Below are positions 26,168 through 33,212 of a DNA stretch of 64,000 bases, piece by piece. The notes under the pieces are model-generated. The model was given only the letters and a program-made list of their open reading frames with translations. It was not told where the DNA came from and did not search any database. The stretch comes from Pseudomonas sp. BCA17 (GTDB lineage: Bacteria; Pseudomonadota; Gammaproteobacteria; Pseudomonadales; Pseudomonadaceae): positions 248,001-312,000 of the forward strand of contig NZ_SGWI01000001.1 of the NCBI RefSeq assembly GCF_004519405.1, given 5' to 3'. Position numbers and translations under genes: made by a program. Every line of letters starts with the position of its first letter. Position 1 is the first letter of the stretch.

Positions 26168-27283
26168 TCAGGCGTCACGGCTTTCTTCCAGCAACAGGTC
26201 AGCCACCGCTTGCCGACCTACCAGGGCAGACGACGCTTGTGCACCGAAGACCCGTAGCTGACGCTCAGCGCTGCTGCCGTCGCGCAGCATTTGCCGTGCC
26301 TGGGCGAACACGCCCTCCTCGCCCAGTGCACGGGCGGTTTCGCCCAATTGCTGCTGCGCCAGCACCAGCCATTGTTCAAGCGATACGGGCTCTGTGTCCG
26401 GTGCCAGTACAAAGCGCCCGGCGCGGCCCCAGCGCCTCGCTTGAATGCGGTTTTCCTTGAGCAGCCAATGACGTTCAACACAGTATTGGCTGCCGGGTGC
26501 CGGCATCTGGCAGGCGTGTTTGACCATCACGCGGAACAGCCCGGCCAGGGCCAGCGCATCGCTCAATCGCGGGCATGCATCGGTCATGCGCAACTCCAGT
26601 GTCGGGTAGCTCAACGAGGGTCGGCAACCCCACCAGATATTCGCGTCACTGGCCAATGCCCCGCTACGTCTCAACAGACTCAGGTATCGCTCGAAGCCCA
26701 ATTCATCCGATAGATATTCAGGAATACCCATGCGTGGCCACTCGTCACACAGCACCTGCCGATAACTGCAATAGCCACTGGGTTGACCCTGCCACAACGG
26801 CGATGAAACGCTGAGGGCCAGCAGCATGGGCAACCAGGGCAACACCTCGTTCAGCACGGCGATCCGATCGACCCCCACCGGGATTTCTGCGTGAACATGC
26901 AGCCCACTGAGCACGCTGCGCTGCGCAACGATCTGGAACTCATCGAACAAGCGCTGGAAATGCGCCTGGGGTGTCGCGCGTTGCGCTTGCCAGTCGGCCA
27001 ACGGGTGCGCGCCGCTGCATATAAAACCCAGCCCGTGCCCGGCCAACGCCAGGCTCAATTCGCGGCGGACCCGGCCAAGGTAAGTGGCGGCTTCTGCGGA
27101 GCTGTCAAACACCGGCGACGCCACTTCGATCTGGCCCTGGAACATCTCATAGGAGAAGCCCTTGCCAATGGCCTCGCGGCATGCCGCTAGCACATGCGCC
27201 GACGGCTCGGCGAGCATGCGCCGCGTGCGCAGATCGGTGATGAAATATTCTTCTTCGATGCCGAAGCGCTGTGCGCGGTCCAT
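26168..27283 (-). CDS. YbdK-family carboxylate-amine ligase
   Basis: 371 residues of the glutamate-cysteine ligase type 2 superfamily: RFGIEEEYFITDLRT at the start, GQIEVASPVF, and GLHVHAEIPVGVDR. Later come ELRMTDACPRLSDAL and the RARRWGRAG-type basic segment (QARRWGRAGRF). Such enzymes use ATP to join a carboxylate to an amine; the YbdK substrates are not settled. The ATG lies 6 bp after the methyltransferase stop, so the two are tightly coupled. Together with the diiron protein this looks like a small-molecule pathway. Confidence 0.82.
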   Translation of the reverse strand: MDRAQRFGIEEEYFITDLRTRRMLAEPSAHVLAACREAIGKGFSYEMFQGQIEVASPVFDSSAEAATYLGRVRRELSLALAGHGLGFICSGAHPLADWQAQRATPQAHFQRLFDEFQIVAQRSVLSGLHVHAEIPVGVDRIAVLNEVLPWLPMLLALSVSSPLWQGQPSGYCSYRQVLCDEWPRMGIPEYLSDELGFERYLSLLRRSGALASDANIWWGCRPSLSYPTLELRMTDACPRLSDALALAGLFRVMVKHACQMPAPGSQYCVERHWLLKENRIQARRWGRAGRFVLAPDTEPVSLEQWLVLAQQQLGETARALGEEGVFAQARQMLRDGSSAERQLRVFGAQASSALVGRQAVADLLLEESRDA

Positions 27284-27289
27284 AAGCGA

Positions 27290-28270
27290 TCAACTCAGGC
27301 GGGTAACAGTAAGCGCCACCGCGGCGATGCGTTCGACGTGCTCATAGCCCGGTTGTTCCAGTTCTTCGCCGAACACATCGGGGTCCAGCTCCTGGTAGGT
27401 CCAGCCAAAAGCGTCGCTGGTCAGCAAAGCGCGGGCCGCCTCAAGAAACACATCGCGCCCCTCAACCATGGCTACCCCGGTGTAAAGCAGTAAGGTGCCG
27501 TCGCGCTCCAGGCGCGGCAGCGCTTCACGCAGGATACGCAGCGACAGCGCTTCGCCCAGCTCACCGCCGCCGTGGCGATAAGAACGCTGCTGGCTGTCTT
27601 TCATATAGGGCGGATTGGCGAGGATCAGGTCAAAGCAACCGTCGACGCTGTCGAGCACATCGCTGTGGTAAACGCTGACGTTCGGTGCCCCGGCCAGTTC
27701 CGCATTGACCGCACTCAGGCGCAGCGCCTTGGGGTTAATGTCCACCGCGAGCACCTCGGCGTCGGGACGCGCACGCGCCACCAGCAAGGCAGCGGCGCCC
27801 GATCCGCAGCCGATGTCCACGGCGCGGCGTATCGGCGCGAAGCGTTGGCGCAGGCAGCCTTCTATCACACTGGCAAAACGGTAGGTGTCGGGGCCGAAAA
27901 ACACCGAATCAGCCTCCTCGGTAGGAAACGCCGAATGCGCCAGCAGCAAGGGCCCCAGGGTCGACCAGCGCACCGTGCTGTGCCAGCGGTCGTGGGCCTT
28001 GACGATGATTCCGGCCTGCTGCAGTTCCTCCCGTTCGGCAGCTTCGAACACCTGCGTATCGAAGGGCCGCGACCAACCGAAAATCCCCCGCATGTCACTG
28101 GCCGCTGCGTTATCCCAACGGGCAATGACCCGCTGGTGGGTCAGCGGCGTGGGCGTGATGAAGCGATAGCCCTGCGCCTGCAGGCGACGGCCCAGGTGCA
28201 GCAGCGCGCGGTCGGCTTGCGATTGGGCCGATATCACGGGGGGCGTTGAACACAGCAGCGATTCGAGCAT
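27290..28270 (-). CDS. Class I SAM methyltransferase with NPPY motif
   Basis: 326 residues from the ATG at 28270 (AAGGAA upstream). An N-terminal region of about 140 residues precedes a HemK/RlmG-like catalytic domain: SAM-binding VDIGCGSGAAALL (151-163), AVDINPKALRL and the NPPY motif at 219-222. NPPY enzymes methylate amide or amine nitrogens in proteins, rRNA bases or small molecules. Here the neighbours (YbdK ligase, diiron oxygenase-like protein) favour a small-molecule substrate, which is inference. Confidence 0.82.
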   Translation of the reverse strand: MLESLLCSTPPVISAQSQADRALLHLGRRLQAQGYRFITPTPLTHQRVIARWDNAAASDMRGIFGWSRPFDTQVFEAAEREELQQAGIIVKAHDRWHSTVRWSTLGPLLLAHSAFPTEEADSVFFGPDTYRFASVIEGCLRQRFAPIRRAVDIGCGSGAAALLVARARPDAEVLAVDINPKALRLSAVNAELAGAPNVSVYHSDVLDSVDGCFDLILANPPYMKDSQQRSYRHGGGELGEALSLRILREALPRLERDGTLLLYTGVAMVEGRDVFLEAARALLTSDAFGWTYQELDPDVFGEELEQPGYEHVERIAAVALTVTRLS

Positions 28271-28289
28271 GGTCGGGGTTCCTTGTCGG

Positions 28290-29666
28290 TCAGCGCAGAC
28301 CTGCGCGCAATTCGATAAAACGACGGGTCGCAAACAAGCCGGCGGGACGATGATGGCGGTGAGGGCCAAGCCACGGCAGTAACAGGGCCAACTGCTGCTC
28401 ACCATCGTGTTGTGCCAGTGCGTTGCGCAACGCGCAGGTTTCAGGGTCATCCGGCGTGTGCTCGTTCGCGCCTGACGACACCGGCCGCACTGGGCGTGGC
28501 CGTGCACTACTTTTTGCATCGCGCCAATCGCCTGCTATCCAGTCCCGCAGCAGTTGTTTTTCATAGCCGCTGAACACGCCAAACATCGCGGCGCCCGGGC
28601 CTTCGATCAGTTGCCAGAAACGACTGTCCTCGGGCGCCTGGTGTCGCTTGATCCAGCCCTTGTCCTCAAGGGCCTGCAAAAAACTGCGGATCTGCCCCGG
28701 CTGCGCCAACCATTGGTTGACACTCTTGCCGTCGAAGCGGCAGTAGTCCGAATGCATGTGCTGGGCGAACGGCCGCTTGCGTTCAAGCATGGCCACCACT
28801 TCTTCTTCCAGGTCGAACGCCTGGATCGCCGCCGTGGTGCCCTGTCCAAGGTCGTTCAACTGATAACCGCGGCGTACCCGTTGCCAATACTCGGTAGCGT
28901 CCATTCCGTTCGGCATCAAGGCCAGGACCGCCTGCACGGCCCGGCGGGCATGGCCGCTGCTGGCGTTGTCGATGGTCACATGGAGGCTGAAATAATAGGG
29001 GTCGATCCCCAGTTCCTTGAGCTCGTAGGCGCAGATCAGCAAGTGCAATGGCAACTGCTCATAACCCAGGTTGTAGCCGAGGATCTCCGGCATGTGCGAG
29101 GCGCCGCTCTGGCCGAGTGCCAACTGGATGGCGCCCTGGTGAAAATGCTGATCCTGCCAGCCGAAATCACCGTCGCAGCCTTGTTCGGCCAAGAGACGCT
29201 GGTATATCGCGACGTGGTTCTGCGTCGGCTCGCCATCGCCGAGCTCTTCCAGGTAAGTGGTCAAAAGTCCGTCATAGCGGTAGTCCCGCCAGTGCGCGAG
29301 CACACCGTAGAGCCAGGCACCATCCACCTGTTTGGTCGGCGCCACGCACTGCAGGAAGTACAGGGCGTGGGCTTTGTTCTGGAAATACCGGCGGCCGCCG
29401 CCTTGCTGCCGGTCTTGCAAGTACTGCGCATATTCCTGGGCAACGGCGGTGCAGTTGCGTTCGACCCAGTTCATCAGTTGGTCAGGCGACATGGGCAATG
29501 CGCTGTCGTCCGCGGCGCCGACGTGATCCAACTGCGCCTGCAGAAACTCCGCCGCCGCTTGCGCGGCCCCGGCGTCCCAATCGGCGAGCAGGCGCTGGTA
29601 CTGGCTACGCAACGGCCCTTCATGCTGCCACTGAGAAGCACTTTGCAGGGTTTGAAAGACAGTCAT
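28290..29666 (-). CDS. Iron-containing redox enzyme (haem-oxygenase-like diiron fold)
   Basis: 458 residues; the ATG at 29666 has GGAG 6 nt upstream. The central helical domain carries a candidate metal set: E140/E141 and H151 (YLEELGDGEPTQNH), E215 (AYELKELG), H229, D233 and H239 (HVTIDNASSGHARR). This matches the pattern of haem-oxygenase-like diiron oxidases, a group that cleaves or oxidises amino-acid-like and fatty-acid substrates with O2. An about 130-residue C-terminal addition (RPRPVRPVSSGANEHTPDDP) is unusual. It is the first gene of a set that includes methyltransferase and carboxylate-amine ligase genes. Confidence 0.78.
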   Translation of the reverse strand: MTVFQTLQSASQWQHEGPLRSQYQRLLADWDAGAAQAAAEFLQAQLDHVGAADDSALPMSPDQLMNWVERNCTAVAQEYAQYLQDRQQGGGRRYFQNKAHALYFLQCVAPTKQVDGAWLYGVLAHWRDYRYDGLLTTYLEELGDGEPTQNHVAIYQRLLAEQGCDGDFGWQDQHFHQGAIQLALGQSGASHMPEILGYNLGYEQLPLHLLICAYELKELGIDPYYFSLHVTIDNASSGHARRAVQAVLALMPNGMDATEYWQRVRRGYQLNDLGQGTTAAIQAFDLEEEVVAMLERKRPFAQHMHSDYCRFDGKSVNQWLAQPGQIRSFLQALEDKGWIKRHQAPEDSRFWQLIEGPGAAMFGVFSGYEKQLLRDWIAGDWRDAKSSARPRPVRPVSSGANEHTPDDPETCALRNALAQHDGEQQLALLLPWLGPHRHHRPAGLFATRRFIELRAGLR

Positions 29667-29812
29667 GGCAGGCTCCATCTACAAGTTTTTCAGGCCTCGG
29701 CGACTGCCAACACCCGTTACGCGACGCTTTTTAGCGCCTCTATAACGAGAGAGCCGATCCTGGCTCAAATAATTCCATCGGCGTGCGCCAAGGTCTGACC
29801 AAGGGCACGTTG

Positions 29813-29998
29813 TCAGGGCTTCAAACGTTTCTCGTCTTCCGGGCCCGGTGTCACCCGCGCGCCTTCACCGTCTGCATTCATATCGCCCTCACCTTCTCTG
29901 GACACTCGCTCATCGTCGGTGAGTCCCTGGCCAATGTCTTTTTCCGGCAACTGCGCAGGGGGCTCCGTTGCAGGTTGGCTAGTAGATTGCGTTTTCAT
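29813..29998 (-). CDS. Small acidic hypothetical protein (61 aa)
   Basis: The ATG at 29998 has GGAGG 8 nt upstream. The product is polar, disordered and acidic (EKDIGQGLTDDERVSREGEG, then GPEDEKRLK) and has no recognised domain. The same frame continues upstream into a DUF421 remnant, so an annotation starting with GTG at 30166 (117 residues) is possible; the ribosome-binding site favours the short form. Confidence 0.5.
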   Translation of the reverse strand: MKTQSTSQPATEPPAQLPEKDIGQGLTDDERVSREGEGDMNADGEGARVTPGPEDEKRLKP

Positions 29999-30187
29999 AG
30001 GCATGGCCTCCTCGGCTGACTCATAGGGAATGATTGAAATTTTTCCATTGCGTTCAAGAGTCGCGAATTTGATCCGGCTGATTTCAACAATGCACTTGGC
30101 GGATCGGGATGCTGCAAGAATGTCGTCTTCGTCCAATCGCGCCTGCTTCAGACGCCTGTGAAGCACGAACCCTGCTAACCCTTGCTG
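29999..30187 (-). pseudogene. 3' remnant of a DUF421 (YetF-type) gene
   Basis: The frame reads GFVLHRRLKQARLDEDDILAA, then KFATLERNGKISIIPYES. This is the usual C-terminal cytoplasmic end of DUF421 membrane proteins (VLHR-x-LK-x-ARLDE-DDIL; LERNG-x-ISI-P). The N-terminal membrane domain is absent. Upstream the frame stops inside the PLDc_N gene, so the rest was lost when the regions were joined. Confidence 0.5.
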
Positions 30188-30396
30188 TGTTCAGGCGAGG
30201 ATGGCCCCTTGGTGACACCGCGTGGGCCGGCAATAGCCCATATGGCTGCGCCTAAAAACGGCAACAGCACAACTATTGCAGTCCAGCCTGCCTTTTTCCC
30301 CGACCTGTTATCGCTTCGCCAGACGCTGTTGATGATCCACAGATCGAGCAATATGAGGACAACGGCCAAACCTATCCAAAAGTAAGTAGTTTGCAT
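30175..30396 (-). CDS. PLDc_N-domain small membrane protein
   Basis: 73 residues with two hydrophobic helices (FWIGLAVVLILLDLWII and GWTAIVVLLPFLGAAIWAIA). The end is GPRG-x-TKGP, as in the phospholipase D N-terminal-type (PLDc_N) small membrane proteins. These anchor or regulate envelope processes; no catalytic domain is present here. GGAGG lies 7 nt before the ATG. Its end abuts the DUF421 remnant. Confidence 0.75.
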   Translation of the reverse strand: MQTTYFWIGLAVVLILLDLWIINSVWRSDNRSGKKAGWTAIVVLLPFLGAAIWAIAGPRGVTKGPSSPEHSKG

Positions 30397-30698
30397 GGGT
30401 GCACCTCCGGGTTATGCACTGTTAGGTAATGCATAGACTCGCAGGGTTCATTATTTTTAAGCGCTGCCTCGCGCACTAGCGAAGCGGCGCCATGCCACTA
30501 CTTCAGCATCACCGGCCGGGCAAAGTTATACGAAGCGGCGTTTTTCAAATGGTTTTGTACAAGTTTAACCATGGGTTTTACCGTTTATCGGCAATTCAGA
30601 AACTTCTCAAAACGATTAGCAAATTGGGCTTATCCGAATAGGTGTTCGCTGCACGAATGTGCAACTAGCGAAACGACAACTCATTGTGGAGATCTATC

Positions 30699-30875
30699 AT
30701 GACTACCAGCAATAAGAACCCTGGAAATTTCGCCAACGATCAGCAAAAAGCTTCTGAAGCCGGCAAAAAAGGCGGTCAGTCGTCTGGCGGCAATTTTGCC
30801 AATGATCGCGAAAAGGCTTCCGAGGCCGGCCGTAAAGGTGGCCAGAATAGCCATGGCGGAGGGCGCAAGTCGTAA
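30699..30875 (+). CDS. KGG-repeat stress protein (Con-10-like)
   Basis: 58 residues with two near-identical repeats, each GNFAND-x2-KASEAG-x-KGGQ, as in general stress/conidiation-10 proteins. These are small, hydrophilic and glycine-rich, and they accumulate in stationary phase or desiccation. GGAG lies 8 nt upstream of the ATG. A strong hairpin terminator follows directly. The 302-bp upstream region, divergent from the PLDc_N gene, must hold its promoter; I saw no clear sigma-factor box. Confidence 0.8.
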   Translation: MTTSNKNPGNFANDQQKASEAGKKGGQSSGGNFANDREKASEAGRKGGQNSHGGGRKS

Positions 30876-30886
30876 GTGATCCAACA

Positions 30887-30913
30887 GGGGCAGCTTCTGC
30901 TGCCCCTTCCTTT
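30887..30913 (+). terminator. Rho-independent terminator after the KGG gene
   Basis: GGGGCAGC and GCTGCCCC arms with a TTCT loop are followed by TTCCTTTC. The hairpin starts 11 bp after the stop codon. Confidence 0.75.
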
Positions 30914-30930
30914 CAGCCGGAGAACCCACC

Positions 30931-31119
30931 ATGCGCGCTGCACTCGAACCTCAGCGACACGCCCCCAGCTCTACGACCGCCAGTGACACCCCACCGGCAG
31001 GCGCTGCCAAGACATTGCCAAAAGCCCGCTCCTGTTATGAACGAATGGAAACGGTCGAGAACGCCGAAGCGACCATCCGGCCCGAGCAGACGCCTCCCGT
31101 TTGCGAACGAACGAGCTAG
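30931..31119 (+). CDS. Hypothetical protein (62 aa)
   Basis: 62 residues, polar, rich in Ala/Pro/Thr (TASDTPPAGAAKTLPKARS) and probably disordered, with no known domain. GGAG lies 8 nt before the ATG, which is the main support for it being a gene. It begins just after the terminator of the KGG gene, so its own promoter is uncertain. Confidence 0.45.
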   Translation: MRAALEPQRHAPSSTTASDTPPAGAAKTLPKARSCYERMETVENAEATIRPEQTPPVCERTS

Positions 31120-31185
31120 CACCGCTGTTCATTGACCGGCAGCCATATGTCCTGAACATCCGATCACCCGTGTCAGAGGTGCCTT

Positions 31186-31737
31186 ATGCCTTTACATGTC
31201 ATCCACTTCACCGGCCCGGTCAACGCCTCGACCTGCAGCCAGCTCATCGAAAAGTCCTCATTGGCTGTCCAGCAGAACGCCACCGGCCTGATCGTGAACA
31301 TCGCGACCATGGGCGGTGAATGCAGTTATGGCTTCACGATGTACAACTTTTTACTCGCACTCCCGATTCCGGTGCATACGCATAACTTGGGCACCGTGGA
31401 GTCCATGGGCAACATTATTTTCCTGGCGGGCGAACGCAGGACGGCGTGCGAGCACAGCAAGTTCCTGTTTCATCCGTTTCATTGGCATGTACAGGGTGCC
31501 GTCGATCATTCGCGCATGTCGGAATACGCCATGAGCCTCGACTATGACTTGCAGTTGTACGCGCGCATCGTTGCGCAACGAACCGCACAGGCCGTCGAGA
31601 AACTGGACACCGAAAAATACTTGATCGCCGCGCCGCGCATTCTTGATCCACACCAGGCGATGGCCAGCGGCCTGATCCATGCGATCGAATCACCCGTCAT
31701 CCAGGCGGAGTGTGCATGCAGTTTCATTCACTCCTAG
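31186..31737 (+). CDS. ClpP-like serine protease
   Basis: 183 residues of the ClpP/crotonase fold, lacking the ClpP propeptide. The catalytic triad aligns with ClpP: Ser73 in TVESMGNIIFLAG, His96 in FLFHPFHW and Asp141 in KLDTEKYLIAAP. The oxyanion loop MGGECSYGF replaces the usual PGG-x-V motif. Canonical ClpP is presumably elsewhere on the chromosome, and no Clp ATPase gene is adjacent. This is an accessory paralogue, possibly acting alone on small peptides or modulating ClpP. GAGG precedes the ATG. Confidence 0.75.
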   Translation: MPLHVIHFTGPVNASTCSQLIEKSSLAVQQNATGLIVNIATMGGECSYGFTMYNFLLALPIPVHTHNLGTVESMGNIIFLAGERRTACEHSKFLFHPFHWHVQGAVDHSRMSEYAMSLDYDLQLYARIVAQRTAQAVEKLDTEKYLIAAPRILDPHQAMASGLIHAIESPVIQAECACSFIHS

Positions 31738-31870
31738 CCAGGGAACATCAGATGCCTGCGAAAAATAAAAATTGGACGAGGAAACCCCATCACTCTCAAG
31801 AGGTGTGAAGGAGAGCGGCTTCAAACCCGGACACTTTCTGAGGTGATGACAACATTCAGAAGGAGCTCAC

Positions 31871-32140
31871 ATGAAAAACTCTTTATACATTATCGAGTAT
31901 GAACTTCATCAAGTTCCCAGGTCTTTCATAATAAGAAGCGAAGCCATGTCCAATGAAGAAGCATGGCACTGGGCCTGCTGCGATGCAGGCATTGGCATCA
32001 TCCCCCGTTCCCGCAACGACAAGATCAAACGAATAAGCAAACCGCTCGCTGAACGCTTCGGCCTTGAAAATGTAAAGTGGCGCCCGTCTGGAAGTATTCC
32101 ATTTATCGCACAACCCTATATGCCCCCCCCGCCTGAATGA
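31871..32140 (+). CDS. DUF6555-like small protein, copy 2
   Basis: 89 residues: YIIEYELHQVPRSFIIRSE, then NEEAWHWACCDAGIGIIPRS and KPLAERFGLENVKW, plus a proline-rich tail. It is a paralogue of the gene at 20165-20419 and keeps the same invariant core, with Cys in the CDAG motif. AAGGAG lies 5 nt before the ATG. Function unknown. Unlike copy 1 it has no coupled downstream gene. Confidence 0.7.
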   Translation: MKNSLYIIEYELHQVPRSFIIRSEAMSNEEAWHWACCDAGIGIIPRSRNDKIKRISKPLAERFGLENVKWRPSGSIPFIAQPYMPPPPE

Positions 32141-32450
32141 ACACAGCGATTCGGTGTTTATATAAAAGCAAAAAAAAAGCCCGTACTCAGTACGGGCAAA
32201 TCAGGAGTTACCTTGAGACTGCAGGAGTTAACAGACTCAGTATTAAGAAGTTAAAAGCACGGTAATGGTTTGTTTTCTTTTACTTATGACCGACGAACGG
32301 CACGACTCATAAAAAAAACGCAGATTTATTCGCGCAAAGGTGCAAATAGAGCACGCCTTGGCCAAGTAGCTGGAGCGCAAATAGAAAAAATGTCCAGCCG
32401 GTCCTTGCACTGTGAAACTAAAACTATGAATACGCTGATAATCGCCTTCC
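32141..32450. other. Intergenic stretch with one hairpin
   Basis: 310 bases between the DUF6555-like gene and the end of the cinA-like gene. Apart from the hairpin at 32170-32197 I see no gene or RNA. Purine-rich A-tracts occur around 32300-32335. Confidence 0.4.
32170..32197 (-). terminator. Hairpin with T-run on the minus strand
   Basis: GCCCGTACT and AGTACGGGC arms are almost contiguous (effective loop of 3). The minus strand continues with nine T residues, so it terminates leftward transcription coming from the cinA-like gene. It could also stop the rightward DUF6555-like transcript inefficiently. Confidence 0.7.
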
Positions 32451-32951
32451 TCAACCGCTCTCCCCTGCCAATGCACGCTCGTAGAAATGGGAAAGACATT
32501 TCAAAGCGTGTTCTGCAGCGTACATCTGCACCTGCTCACGCGAGCCAGTAAAACGCTCTTTTCTGCTGAATAGGCGAAGGCCCCGAGGGGTACGGTAACC
32601 CCAGGCAAAACAGACAGTCCCGGCGGGAATACCCTCTACGTCATCTGGCCCCAGAATGCCGGTGGTGGCAACGGCGACATCGGCCGCGCTATCGCACAAC
32701 GCACCCTGGGCCATTTCCCTGGCGACCTCGCAGCTGGTCAAGTTGAACGTTTCGATCGTGTATGCACGCACCTTCAACAGCCGCTGCTTCGCTTCGGGCG
32801 AGTAGACAATGTAGCCGCTGTCTATAAACGAGCCACTGCCCTCGACCTCTGAAAGCAGCGTGATAATTTTTCCGGCCGTACAGGATTCAGCGGTGGTAAT
32901 CACCAAACGGTTGGATTTCAGGAACTGGACAGTTGAAGCAGCTATGGTCAT
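32451..32951 (-). CDS. CinA-family nicotinamide-nucleotide amidase
   Basis: The ATG at 32951 (GAGG upstream) gives 166 residues, matching the stand-alone amidase (PncC/CinA C-terminal) domain. Seen are TTAESCTAGKIITLLSEV with the catalytic Ser/Thr, GSFIDSGYIVYS, and ATTGILGPDDVEGIPAGTVC. The family deamidates NMN to nicotinate mononucleotide in NAD salvage. It is divergent from the exonuclease III-ligase D gene. Housekeeping PncC is usually next to recA/mutS, so this is probably an extra copy. Confidence 0.82.
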   Translation of the reverse strand: MTIAASTVQFLKSNRLVITTAESCTAGKIITLLSEVEGSGSFIDSGYIVYSPEAKQRLLKVRAYTIETFNLTSCEVAREMAQGALCDSAADVAVATTGILGPDDVEGIPAGTVCFAWGYRTPRGLRLFSRKERFTGSREQVQMYAAEHALKCLSHFYERALAGESG

Positions 32952-33212
32952 TCCGCCCCCCTCGGCATATGCACATATCAACGCAAACGGCGCGGTTGCA
33001 GCGCCGCCTGAATGCACCTGCAACGTCACTGTATTCAACGAAGCCAGGTGAGTTGCACATGAAAAATGACAGGGGCATCTGGGCGGTTGTTCAAAATTTC
33101 TCCGCTGTTTTCGACGACGTCACCGCTTCCACCTGACCTGGAGTGATTGTGAACTCACGGCACTTGCACGCACTCGGATTAGAAGCCATGTGAACAAAGG
33201 AAGAAGGACGCC

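Noticed and set aside
31752..31808. 18-codon frame MPAKNKNWTRK... after the ClpP-like gene
   Set aside because: Very short, with only a weak GGGAA upstream and no conservation evidence.
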